A DNA stretch of 64,000 nt from an uncultured Gemmatimonadota bacterium (GTDB lineage: Bacteria; Gemmatimonadota; Gemmatimonadetes; Gemmatimonadales; Gemmatimonadaceae). The notes beneath the pieces are model-generated. The model was given only the letters and a program-made list of their open reading frames with translations. It made no database searches and was not told the DNA's origin. A program made the translations under genes and the position numbers. Within the stretch, counting starts at the first letter, position 1. Each line of letters begins with the position of its first letter. The stretch lies in contig CAIRYG010000011.1 in the NCBI GenBank assembly GCA_903882745.1, positions 558,001-622,000 on the forward strand. Direction: 5' to 3'. This document shows, in pieces, positions 27,023 through 34,957 of the stretch.

Positions 27023-29749
27023 ATGACCTCTCCCATCAGCTCCTCGAGTTCCTCGCCCGCCGGCTCCGTTCAGGGGCTCGCGAGCGGCGTGCAGTGGCAA
27101 ACGATGGTCGATCAGATCATGGCAGCGGAATCAGCACGAACGCTGTCGCCGGTGCAAAAACGCCAAGCCGCGCTCCAGGCGCAGAGCACCGCGTGGCACC
27201 AGTTCCAGAGCGTCGTTGGGCAGTTTAAGATTGCCGCGAGCGCACTCCGGAATCCTAGTTCCTTTGATTTGTTTCAGGCGACAGCGGCGAAGAGTGCCAC
27301 GTCAGCGCGCGAACTGCTGAGTGTATCCGCCACGACGGGAGCCGTTCCTGCGTCGTATTCCGTTGAGGTGATGTCGCTGGCGAAGGCGGAGAAGGTCAGC
27401 GGGAACGTCGTCGCTGATGCAACCGTCGCGCTTGGGCTCACCGGTCAACTCTCGCTTGGCGGGCGCGCAGTCACTGTTGCGGCGAGCGATTCACTTTCCA
27501 ACCTCCGCGACAAGATCAACGCGGCGAACGCGGGGACCACGCCAAGCGGGGTGTCGGCGTCGCTCCTCTCAACGGGCGGTGGCGCGCGACTCGTGCTCAC
27601 CAGCGCGAGTGCCGGCTCGTCCGGCGTCGAGATGCTCGACGATGGCAGCGGCACGCTGCAGGCGCTCGGACTGACGGACGGCTCGACCGTCACGAACCGC
27701 TCCGCTTCGGGCGCGACCCAGAGCAACCGTCTTTCGAGCAGCACCGCGGCGATTGCGACCTTGCTCGGAATTCCACTGCCGGGGCCGTCGAGCATCCGCG
27801 TCAACGGCCAGATCATTCGTGTCGATTTTTCGGTCGATTCGCTGGCGACCGTCGCGCAGAAGATCAACGCCGCCACTGGCGATGCGGGCTCCGCCTCGTT
27901 CAAGTCTGAGGCGTTGAACGGCAGCACCGCCTACCGACTCTCAACGACGGCGACGATCGAAGGGGATCCCGCTGACGCCACCAATAGCGCCGCAACTCTG
28001 GCAGCACTTGGCTTTACGAAGCCTGGTCGCGCCGGGATTACGCAGGTCCTTGGGAGTGCGTCGGCTTTTACAGATGCTACCAGTGGCGCCTCTGCTGATG
28101 CCACCACGCGCCTGTCCGATCTTTCGAGGGATGGGACCTCGATGGCACTCGCGACTGGAGACCAGATTTCCATTGGTGGCACGTCAGGCGACGGCGCGAC
28201 GGTCAACAAAACGTTTACGGTAGGCGCGAATAGCACACTTGGCGATCTCCTCACGGCGATCAATGCCTCAGACAGTGGGTTCGGCGCCAACACGCGATCG
28301 GCAAGCGCCGCGATCAGTGCGGGGCATCTTACCCTGACGGACGGCACGGCTGGTGATTCTCGCCTCGCGATGTCGCTGTCGGTGACGCATGCGTCAGGTG
28401 GAACGGACTCGTTCGGCGCACTGTCGGCCAGCTATGGAAGCACGGGACGCAGCCGGCAGCTCGTTGCTGGCGCCGACGCGCAGTTAATGATCGACGGGCA
28501 GTATGTCACGCGCGGATCCAATACGATCAGTGATGCCATCAGTGGCGTCACGTTGTCACTCACGTCCGCTGAAGTTGGGACCGCGGTGGACGTGACAATC
28601 GCCCGCGATCCTGACGCGATTGCAACGACGTTGACGGATTTTGCGACGTCATACAATGCGGTGCGCTCGTTCATCAACTCGAACGGCGCGGCGGGCGGAC
28701 CGCTCGCGAACAACAGCACGCTGCGCTCCATGGGTTCGTCGCTGACGTCGAGTCTCATTAGCAACGTCACCGGATTGTCTGGGAGCTACCTCACAGCGGC
28801 CACCGCCGGCCTTCAGCACGACTCCAAGGGCACGCTGTCGCTTGATGCGGTCACGTTGAAAGCCAAGCTCGCCACCAACTTCGACGACATCAAGCGGCTC
28901 TTCACGATGACCGGAGCGCCGTCTGACTCCGAGGTGTCGTTTGTGAGCGCGCGAACCACGGCGAAAGCGACGCAGCCGGCCGCGCCATACGCCATTGATA
29001 TCTCGCGCGTGGCCGCTCCGGCGGATGCCACCGGTGCCGCCTTGACGTCGTACGCGACGTCGGGAGACGCCGACACGATGACCATCAAGGACAGCGCGAC
29101 TGGCCTCAATGGCTCGATCAGCCTCGCAAACGGCGACTCGCTCGATACGATTGTGCAGCGATTGAATGGGCTGTTCGGTGCGCAGCGCATGCGACTGACG
29201 GCATCGCGCACCGCAGGCAATCAACTGCGGATCCTCGGAAGCGACGCTGGCTCATCGAGTGGGTTTACGATCGCGTACACCGCCGGTGCCGGCGGCAATG
29301 GGACCGCGGCACTCGGCCTCGCCGCGGGGAGCTACGCGGGTACCGACGTCGTCGGCACGATCAACGGTGTCGCGGGCGTCGGGCGCGGACAGTTCCTCAC
29401 CGGCGCGAAGGGCGATGCGAGTGAGGGCGTCACGATTCAGTACACAGGGTCCACGGCGCGGAGCGCGGGGACGTTAGCACTGAGCCTGGGCGTAGGCGGG
29501 CAGCTGGCGTCGATTGCCGACTCGATCTCGGCGACGGGCACCGGCAGTGCGACCACGCAGGCCGACACCGCCGACACCCAAGCGAGCGCTCTCGACAAGC
29601 ATATGACGGATATCCAAACGCGACTCGACGCACGCAGGGCCGCGCTCACGAAACAGTTCATCGCCATGGAATCGGCGATGTCAAAAGCACAGAGCATGGG
29701 CAACGCACTGACGTCGCAGATTAACTCGCTTCAGAGTTCGTCGAAGTAG
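27023..29749 (+). CDS. fliD: Filament cap protein FliD (HAP2), long form
   Basis: Caps the growing filament and folds incoming flagellin. 908 residues, much longer than the common 450-700. Conserved N-terminus GLASGVQWQTMVDQIMAAE and C-terminal FliD_C region with coil (ALDKHMTDIQTRLDARRAALTKQFIAMESAMSKAQSMGNAL). The enlarged middle holds several flagellin-hook-IN-like segments (for example SLSNLRDKINAANAGTTPSGVSA, TLGDLLTAINASDSGFGANT). ATG 27023 is preferred; a GTG at 26996 lies inside the fliC-fliD hairpin. Confidence 0.92.
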   Translation: MTSPISSSSSSPAGSVQGLASGVQWQTMVDQIMAAESARTLSPVQKRQAALQAQSTAWHQFQSVVGQFKIAASALRNPSSFDLFQATAAKSATSARELLSVSATTGAVPASYSVEVMSLAKAEKVSGNVVADATVALGLTGQLSLGGRAVTVAASDSLSNLRDKINAANAGTTPSGVSASLLSTGGGARLVLTSASAGSSGVEMLDDGSGTLQALGLTDGSTVTNRSASGATQSNRLSSSTAAIATLLGIPLPGPSSIRVNGQIIRVDFSVDSLATVAQKINAATGDAGSASFKSEALNGSTAYRLSTTATIEGDPADATNSAATLAALGFTKPGRAGITQVLGSASAFTDATSGASADATTRLSDLSRDGTSMALATGDQISIGGTSGDGATVNKTFTVGANSTLGDLLTAINASDSGFGANTRSASAAISAGHLTLTDGTAGDSRLAMSLSVTHASGGTDSFGALSASYGSTGRSRQLVAGADAQLMIDGQYVTRGSNTISDAISGVTLSLTSAEVGTAVDVTIARDPDAIATTLTDFATSYNAVRSFINSNGAAGGPLANNSTLRSMGSSLTSSLISNVTGLSGSYLTAATAGLQHDSKGTLSLDAVTLKAKLATNFDDIKRLFTMTGAPSDSEVSFVSARTTAKATQPAAPYAIDISRVAAPADATGAALTSYATSGDADTMTIKDSATGLNGSISLANGDSLDTIVQRLNGLFGAQRMRLTASRTAGNQLRILGSDAGSSSGFTIAYTAGAGGNGTAALGLAAGSYAGTDVVGTINGVAGVGRGQFLTGAKGDASEGVTIQYTGSTARSAGTLALSLGVGGQLASIADSISATGTGSATTQADTADTQASALDKHMTDIQTRLDARRAALTKQFIAMESAMSKAQSMGNALTSQINSLQSSSK

Positions 29750-29783
29750 TCGATACTGTGAGAGACACTAACGGAGACGTCGC

Positions 29784-30179
29784 GTGAGCCAGCCAGGGAT
29801 GATGACCAACAAGTACCGTGAGACGGAGATTCTCTCGGCCGCGCCTGAGCGGTTGCTGATCATCACGTTCGATGGACTCATCGCCGCGATGACCAGAGCG
29901 CGGGTTGCCGCTGCCGCCTCGCGCTCCGATGTGCTCTTTCCTGCGCTCGAGAAGTCGCGCGATATTCTCGGCGAACTCTTGGCCTCGCTCGACTTCAATC
30001 GCGGTGGCGCCATTGCACGCCAGCTCTCGTCGATCTACGTCTTCCAGCTGAGTCAGCTACAGACCATGGGGATGACGCCGGACGTGCGGATGCTGGAGCG
30101 GCTCACCGCCCAAATTCGTGAGCTCCGTGATGCCTTTGCCGAGATCGCGGCACGTGTGCCGCAGATGGAAGTCGCATGA
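29784..30179 (+). CDS. fliS: Flagellin export chaperone FliS
   Basis: Cytoplasmic chaperone that keeps flagellin unfolded for export. 131 residues with a GTG start (GGAG 10 bases upstream). KYRETEILSAAPERLLIITFDGLIAAMTRA is the family core and the C-terminal helices (LSSIYVFQLSQLQTMGMTPDVRMLERLTAQIRELRDAF) fit FliS. Position after fliD is standard. Confidence 0.9.
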   Translation: MSQPGMMTNKYRETEILSAAPERLLIITFDGLIAAMTRARVAAAASRSDVLFPALEKSRDILGELLASLDFNRGGAIARQLSSIYVFQLSQLQTMGMTPDVRMLERLTAQIRELRDAFAEIAARVPQMEVA

Positions 30180-30544
30180 ACCCCGCCGTGATCGCCGAAG
30201 ATGCCGCGCTGCGTCTGCACGAAGCCGCAGACCTCTGCGATCGTGCGCGCGCCGAAGCCGAGGCGAGCGATGAACAACTAGCGCTGTCGCTCGAACAGGC
30301 GGCGTCGGTGATTGAGTCGATTTCGCCGACGGCGATCCCCACCGGGACATCAGCGCGCCAGCGGGTGGACGAAGCATGCGCCCGCGCGCTCAAATCACAT
30401 GCGGCGTTGTTGACGACGATCGCCGAGCGCATGCAGAGCATCCGTCGCGAGCTCGGGCAGCTGAGCCAAGGGGTATCGGCGACCTCCGGCTACACGACGC
30501 GACCCGCGGCATCGCGCGCTCTGGTGGTCGATCGGATCGGCTAG
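30176..30544 (+). CDS. FliT/FlgN-like small helical protein
   Basis: 122 residues, nearly all helical (AALRLHEAADLCDRARAEAEASDEQLALSLEQAASVIESI ... ALKSHAALLTTIAERMQSIRRELGQL). Overlaps fliS by 4 bp and lies where fliT (FliD chaperone) is normally found, so a FliD-chaperone role is inferred from position, size and helicity. Sequence alone does not show a clear FliT family match. Confidence 0.55.
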   Translation: MNPAVIAEDAALRLHEAADLCDRARAEAEASDEQLALSLEQAASVIESISPTAIPTGTSARQRVDEACARALKSHAALLTTIAERMQSIRRELGQLSQGVSATSGYTTRPAASRALVVDRIG

Positions 30545-30556
30545 CTGAGGCGTGAC

Positions 30557-31546
30557 TCAGCCGCCGTCGGCCTTTCGGGCTCGACGGCGGTATTTTTTTT
30601 GCGCCCGTGCCATGGCGGCGCGGAAGCGCCGTTCGAACCCGTCCGGCGCGAACTCGCGCAGTGCCGTCTCACGAGCCGCGGCGCCCATCGTGCGCGCCAG
30701 TTCGGGGTCGGCGAGCAGACGTTCCGCTGCGCGACGGGCCTCGTCCGGGGTGCGAGCCACGAAGCCGTCGACGCCGTCCGTAACTGGCGTGCCTGGATGC
30801 GCGTTGGTGATCACGGGCAGCCCCGCGGCCATGGCCTCGCAGGTCGACATGTTGAATCCGTCCTCGTAGGACGGATTTGCTGTATGGATATAGAACCGGT
30901 GCTCCGCGAACAGGCGCTTGAGCGCCTCCCAGTTCTCGGCGGCTTCGACCCCCAGTTCTGGATTGTGCCCGACCAGCGTGACCGGGAGTCCGTGAAAACT
31001 CTGGATGTGGAAGTCCCAGTCGAGAAAGACCTGCTTGGAGACGATATGGTTCGCGACCCGAAGGCCTGCGGCCCGCGCGTAGGTCGGGGGGAAGTAGTCG
31101 TTGACGTCCGCGCTGTGGCGGAGCGCCGTGCCTGGGACCCCCCAGGATCGCCCTTTGAGGTCGGTGACTGCCACCACGTCGGCACCCTGCAGCGTCAGGT
31201 ATTGGCGGAGCCGCTCCTGCATCTGCTTGGGTGAGATATCCGCCCCTTGCTGCGCGATCCGGCCTTCAATGGTCTCATGAATGACCAGCAGCTTGGGAGC
31301 GTCGATCGGGGCGGTATCGAGGAGGTCGGTGATGTTGTGACAAATCACCAGATCCCACGGACCGCCAACCCCCGCCAGCGCGTCGGGGAGTTTCAGGGTG
31401 CGTGCGCCCCGCGGGAGGGGGCGCATCCGGGTGTCCCAGCCCGAGACCTGCCGCCCCGGGAGATCCACCACCAGGTGGAGCTCCTCGTTGAGTCGGTCCA
31501 GCTGATGAATCCAGCCTTCGTGACAATTGAGGACAAGCAGTCGCAT
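30557..31546 (-). CDS. GT-B glycosyltransferase (family 4-like) in the flagellar locus
   Basis: 329 residues with the retaining GT-B acidic motif EDGFNMSTCE followed by AMAAGLPVITNAHPG (about 240-265) and a C-terminal basic tail. Start ATG at 31546 (MRLLVLNCHEGW); the frame is open further upstream but that part lies antisense to the regulator gene. Divergent from the sigma-54 regulator (99-bp spacer), convergent with the fliD operon. Its location suggests flagellin or surface glycan modification, an inference only. Its last 13 codons are encoded across the terminator hairpin of the fliT-like gene. Confidence 0.85.
   Translation of the reverse strand: MRLLVLNCHEGWIHQLDRLNEELHLVVDLPGRQVSGWDTRMRPLPRGARTLKLPDALAGVGGPWDLVICHNITDLLDTAPIDAPKLLVIHETIEGRIAQQGADISPKQMQERLRQYLTLQGADVVAVTDLKGRSWGVPGTALRHSADVNDYFPPTYARAAGLRVANHIVSKQVFLDWDFHIQSFHGLPVTLVGHNPELGVEAAENWEALKRLFAEHRFYIHTANPSYEDGFNMSTCEAMAAGLPVITNAHPGTPVTDGVDGFVARTPDEARRAAERLLADPELARTMGAAARETALREFAPDGFERRFRAAMARAQKKYRRRARKADGG
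30561..30600 (+). terminator. Terminator of the fliD-fliS-fliT-like operon
   Basis: Stem CCGCCGTCG/CGACGGCGG (30561-30569, 30582-30590) followed by TATTTTTTTT, 16 bp after the stop codon. It lies inside the 3' end of the convergent glycosyltransferase gene. Confidence 0.9.
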
Positions 31547-31645
31547 GCGGGATGTAACGGAGTTCGGGAGTCGAGGCTTCTGTATTTTGTGCTTCTCGGG
31601 CGTTAGCTTGCAAGGTTCACGCCAAACTTCCGTCAACCAGACTGC

Positions 31646-33127
31646 ATGGCCACGATTCTCTTTGTCGACGATGAACCATCGGTCGACATGATCATCGAAG
31701 ATACGCTGCAGCGCGCGGGGCATCAGACCGTGGGGTGCCGGAACGTGGGCGAAGCGCTCCAAGTTTTGGCGCGCGGCGATATCGACCTCATTATCTCCGA
31801 CTATCGGATGCCGGGAATCTCGGGCATCGAGTTCTTGGGGATCTTGGCGCGTGACGGCATTGACGTCCCGCTCATTATGCTCACGGGCTACGCGAGCATT
31901 GAGCACGCGGTCTCGAGCATCAAAGCCGGCGCAGTCGACTACATCACCAAGCCGGTGCGGCCGCAGCAGCTGCAGTTCGCGGTTGACCAGGCACTCGAGT
32001 TCGTTCGCCTGCGGCGCGAAAACGAGGCGTTGAAGCGCGAGGTGAACGAGTTCCGGAGTGAGCGGCATATTATCGGCGAGAGTGCCGCTATTCGGCGCGT
32101 GCTCCAGACCGTGACGATGGCCGCCCCGACGCGAGCCACCGTCTTGCTGCAGGGCGAGAGCGGCACCGGTAAGGAACTGTTTGCGCGCGCGGTCCACGAC
32201 CAAAGCAATCGGCGTGACCATCCGTTCATCCAACTGAACTGCGCGGCGCTGCCCGAGGGGCTGATCGAAAGCGCCCTTTTTGGCCATGAGAAGGGCGCCT
32301 TTACAGGGGCCGTGAAGCGCGTCGAAGGCGCGTTCGAGCGCGCCCATCGTGGCACGCTCCTCCTTGACGAGGTCAGCGAAATGCGCCTGGACTTGCAGGC
32401 GAAACTGCTGCGCGTGCTACAGGAGCAGGAGTTTGAGCGGGTCGGCGGAACAGTGCCGATTCGCGTGGATGTGCGCATCATTGCGACCACCAACCGTGAA
32501 CTCGCCTCGGAGGTTGAAGCGGGCACCTTTCGCCGCGACCTGTACTATCGGCTCGGCGTTATCCCGATTCTGATTCCGCCGCTTCGCGAGCGCAAGGAAG
32601 ACATCGCGATTCTTGCGCAGCGCTTTGCGGTGCGCACCGCAAGCGAGATTGGGAAGAACATCAACGGGATCGCGCCGGACGCCATTCAGCTGCTGCAGTC
32701 CATGGACTGGGCCGGCAATGTGCGCGAACTGCAGCATGCGGTTGAACGGGCGGTGATTTTCACCACTGAGGGAATTGTCCAGGCCCACGCGTTCGACGCC
32801 AGCCGGTACGGGCTGACCCCGGCGAGCAGTTCGTCGATTGGCACGTCGTCGCCGGCACTCCTGCCTCCGGTCGTCGACACCGCCGCGGCCGGTGAGGTCG
32901 TCACGCCCGGCACGCCCGTCACAGCCGCGGGGCCGTCTGGGCCGTTTGACCCGTCGTCCCCCGTGTCGCTCGCCCTGCAGTCGTTGAACGTGGACGACGC
33001 CGAGAAACAGCTGATTGCCCGGGCGCTGGAAGCAGCCGAGGGGAATCGGACCAAGGCCGCCGAACTACTGGGAATCAGTGTGCGAACCCTTCGGAATAAG
33101 TTGAACACGCCAGGCAAGGACGACTGA
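31646..33127 (+). CDS. Sigma-54-dependent response regulator (NtrC family, FlrC/FleR-like)
   Basis: 493 residues: receiver domain with phospho-acceptor Asp52, Thr80 and Lys102; AAA+ domain with Walker A GESGTGKE (170-177) and sigma-54 contact loop GAFTGA (217-222); Fis-type helix-turn-helix at the C-terminus (GNRTKAAELLGISVRTLRNKL). An approximately 60-residue Pro/Ser/Thr linker separates the last two. It is the obvious activator for the four sigma-54 promoters in this locus. Its kinase is not certain: the only kinase-like gene here (60845-61561) is degenerate. Confidence 0.93.
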   Translation: MATILFVDDEPSVDMIIEDTLQRAGHQTVGCRNVGEALQVLARGDIDLIISDYRMPGISGIEFLGILARDGIDVPLIMLTGYASIEHAVSSIKAGAVDYITKPVRPQQLQFAVDQALEFVRLRRENEALKREVNEFRSERHIIGESAAIRRVLQTVTMAAPTRATVLLQGESGTGKELFARAVHDQSNRRDHPFIQLNCAALPEGLIESALFGHEKGAFTGAVKRVEGAFERAHRGTLLLDEVSEMRLDLQAKLLRVLQEQEFERVGGTVPIRVDVRIIATTNRELASEVEAGTFRRDLYYRLGVIPILIPPLRERKEDIAILAQRFAVRTASEIGKNINGIAPDAIQLLQSMDWAGNVRELQHAVERAVIFTTEGIVQAHAFDASRYGLTPASSSSIGTSSPALLPPVVDTAAAGEVVTPGTPVTAAGPSGPFDPSSPVSLALQSLNVDDAEKQLIARALEAAEGNRTKAAELLGISVRTLRNKLNTPGKDD

Positions 33128-33152
33128 CCGATTACGCGGGTCCAGCCGGTCT

Positions 33153-33185
33153 CCCACGGGGCGGCACAATGTGCCGCCCCGTGGG
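33153..33185 (+). terminator. Strong hairpin after the response regulator gene
   Basis: Perfect 15-bp stem CCCACGGGGCGGCAC/GTGCCGCCCCGTGGG with loop AAT, 25 bp after the stop. No T-run follows (CGTATAT), but stability makes it a likely transcript end. Confidence 0.6.
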
Positions 33186-33236
33186 CGTATATCCCCGACA
33201 GGTCGCTAGGAACGCCGAGCGCCGCTAAATATTCAT

Positions 33237-33248
33237 AAACTGTTGTGA
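33237..33248 (+). promoter_or_regulatory. Candidate activator site AAACTGTTGTGA upstream of flgB
   Basis: The same 12 bases occur upstream of fliC at 25899-25910. Here the site is centred about 85 bp before the predicted sigma-54 start, the usual position for an enhancer-binding protein site. Function is inferred. Confidence 0.35.
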
Positions 33249-33300
33249 AATAAGGAGATACAAGCATACACCTGACACCGAAAACCCGGGCGAAATGCTG

Positions 33301-33315
33301 TGGCATCACAGTTGC
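33301..33315 (+). promoter_or_regulatory. Sigma-54 promoter for the flgB-flgE operon
   Basis: TGGCATCACAGTTGC, followed by A: -24 GG and -12 TTGCA correct, two mismatches (positions 6-7). Lies 33 bp before the chosen flgB start and excludes the earlier in-frame GTG at 33300, which is inside the promoter. Confidence 0.75.
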
Positions 33316-33347
33316 ATAAGGGCAGGCATCACCCTCCGGAGCAAACC

Positions 33348-33629
33348 GTGTCAGTGGGCTTCATCGGCAGGACCTCGATGGCCAATCAACTGAAGTCCGC
33401 ACTCGATGCGAGCTCAGTGCGCGCGCGCGGGATTGCCGACCGTGTGGCGCAGGCCTCGTCCCAGACGGCCCAGTTTTCCATTCCGGGACAGCCGGCGTCG
33501 CAGGGTGCTCCGATTGACCTTGAAACCGAAATGGTTGGCCTCGCGGACGAACAGCTCCGCTATGAGGCGACGGCCAAGCTGCTCGAAAAGACCTACTCTG
33601 GGCTGCGCGATGCCCTGCGGGAGAAGTAA
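33348..33629 (+). CDS. flgB: Proximal rod protein FlgB (short form)
   Basis: First rod subunit. 93 residues from GTG 33348, with GGAG seven bases upstream. LKSALDASSVRARGIADRV aligns to the N-terminal rod helix and GAPIDLETEMVGLADEQLRYEATAKLLEKTYSGLRDAL is the canonical C-terminus. It is about 35 residues shorter than usual: the segment after the N-terminal helix, including the typical ANNIANVxTPGF motif, is degenerate or missing. An ATG at 33378 is an alternative start but would cut the helix. Confidence 0.85.
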   Translation: MSVGFIGRTSMANQLKSALDASSVRARGIADRVAQASSQTAQFSIPGQPASQGAPIDLETEMVGLADEQLRYEATAKLLEKTYSGLRDALREK

Positions 33630-33632
33630 GCC

Positions 33633-34184
33633 ATGCCAGGCCCGATCAACACCAACGCGAACGGCTCGTCGCAGCGCCCGATGTTCCGGACGCTCGGCAT
33701 CGCCTCGACTGGCCTGTTTGCGCAGCGTCTCCGCATGGAGACGATTGCGACGAACATTGCCAACGCCGAGACCACGCGGACCGAAGGTGGTGGACCGTAT
33801 CGCCGTCGTATGGTGGAGATGACCTCCGCCGCCGACACTGGCGTTGCCAACGCTGGACCGAACGAAGCCTCCGCCTTGGCGCAGGGTCGCGGTGCAGCTG
33901 CCGCCGCGCTTGCGAGTGCGGACACGACGCTTGCCAATGCGACCGGTCAGGATGTGACGACCGGTGGCGTGAAGGTGACGGGCATCGTGGAAGACGCCAC
34001 CGAAGGACCGCTGGTGTACGACCCGAGCCATCCAGACGCCAACCCCGACGGCTACGTGCGCTATCCGAATGTGCGCGTGACCGATGAAATCGTCGACCTC
34101 ATGGATGCCAAGCGCATCTATGAGGCGAATGCCACTGTGTTCCAGGCGGCGAAGTCGATGCTTCGCCGCGCCATCGATATCTGA
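33633..34184 (+). CDS. flgC: Proximal rod protein FlgC
   Basis: Rod subunit. 183 residues; N-terminal FRTLGIASTGLFAQRLRMETIATNIANAETTRTEGG and C-terminal GYVRYPNVRVTDEIVDLMDAKRIYEANATVFQAAKSMLRRAI are standard. An Ala-rich stretch (about 70-105) replaces the short loop of other FlgCs. Three bases after flgB. Confidence 0.95.
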   Translation: MPGPINTNANGSSQRPMFRTLGIASTGLFAQRLRMETIATNIANAETTRTEGGGPYRRRMVEMTSAADTGVANAGPNEASALAQGRGAAAAALASADTTLANATGQDVTTGGVKVTGIVEDATEGPLVYDPSHPDANPDGYVRYPNVRVTDEIVDLMDAKRIYEANATVFQAAKSMLRRAIDI

Positions 34185-34197
34185 GGATCGCCATTCC

Positions 34198-34569
34198 ATG
34201 AGCATCAACGCCCTGACCAACACCGCCTCCACGCTGCTCGCGCCGCGCCCGGATACCACCGCCAACGGCGGCATCGGTACACCGTCGCGTGCGAATGGCG
34301 CCAACGGCGCGAACACGCTGGCCACCGCGCTCACCAATGGCGGCGCCAAAGACGCCTACACCGCGTCGTCAGCGACCTCGTCGCTCACGGCTCGCGCGCC
34401 AGAAGGGACTGACCCGGGCCTCTGGAGTGTGTTGACCTCCGAGGAGCGGAACTTCTTCTCGAAGACTGTGACCTCTGGTCCGCTTACCTACAGCCGCGTC
34501 ATGCTGAGCGGTGCCCGGGCCACACCCGCGCCGGCCGCCCGTGGCGGTCGTATCGACATCCGAGCCTAA
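34198..34569 (+). CDS. Unknown protein between flgC and fliE
   Basis: 123 residues from ATG 34198. The N-terminal two thirds are low-complexity (Ala/Asn/Gly/Thr). The C-terminal part GLWSVLTSEERNFFSKTVTSGPLTYSRVM looks structured and conserved. Placed 13 bp after flgC and 2 bp before fliE, so certainly in the rod operon. Possible rod or MS-ring accessory factor; I recognise no family. Confidence 0.75.
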   Translation: MSINALTNTASTLLAPRPDTTANGGIGTPSRANGANGANTLATALTNGGAKDAYTASSATSSLTARAPEGTDPGLWSVLTSEERNFFSKTVTSGPLTYSRVMLSGARATPAPAARGGRIDIRA

Positions 34570-34571
34570 TC

Positions 34572-34952
34572 ATGAGCGATCCGATCGGCGCAGCAGTGTC
34601 GCGCTTCACGCAGTCTCTGTCGAGCTCTGGCCTTGGCCAGGGGATGTCGTTGCCCGGTGCAAACCAGGGCGTCGGCGCGGGTCGTCTTGGTGGCGGTGAC
34701 TCGACCGCTCGACAGGTCCCGTTGGCCGACGGTCCGTCGTTCGGCGACACCTTGAAGAAGGCGATCAATGATGTCTCCGCCCAGCAGGACAAGGCGTCGG
34801 ACACATTGGGCGCGTTTCTGCGTGGCGAGAATGTGGAACTCCATCAGGTGATGGCCGCCACGGAAGAAGCGCAGATCTCGCTGCAGATGCTGATCGAAGT
34901 CCGCAACAAGTTCACCGATGCGTATAAGTCCCTCGCCAACATGCAGGGCTGA
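34572..34952 (+). CDS. fliE: MS-ring/rod junction protein FliE
   Basis: Joins the FliF ring to the rod. 126 residues with a long N-terminal variable part. The conserved C-terminus (FGDTLKKAINDVSAQQDKASDTLGAFLRGENVELHQVMAATEEAQISLQMLIEVRNKFTDAYKSL) is unmistakable. 5 bp before fliF. Confidence 0.95.
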   Translation: MSDPIGAAVSRFTQSLSSSGLGQGMSLPGANQGVGAGRLGGGDSTARQVPLADGPSFGDTLKKAINDVSAQQDKASDTLGAFLRGENVELHQVMAATEEAQISLQMLIEVRNKFTDAYKSLANMQG

Positions 34953-34957
34953 TCGCA

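Noticed and set aside
31547-32347. Extended N-terminus for the glycosyltransferase
   Set aside because: Lies antisense to the response regulator and has no family similarity; the protein starts normally at 31546.
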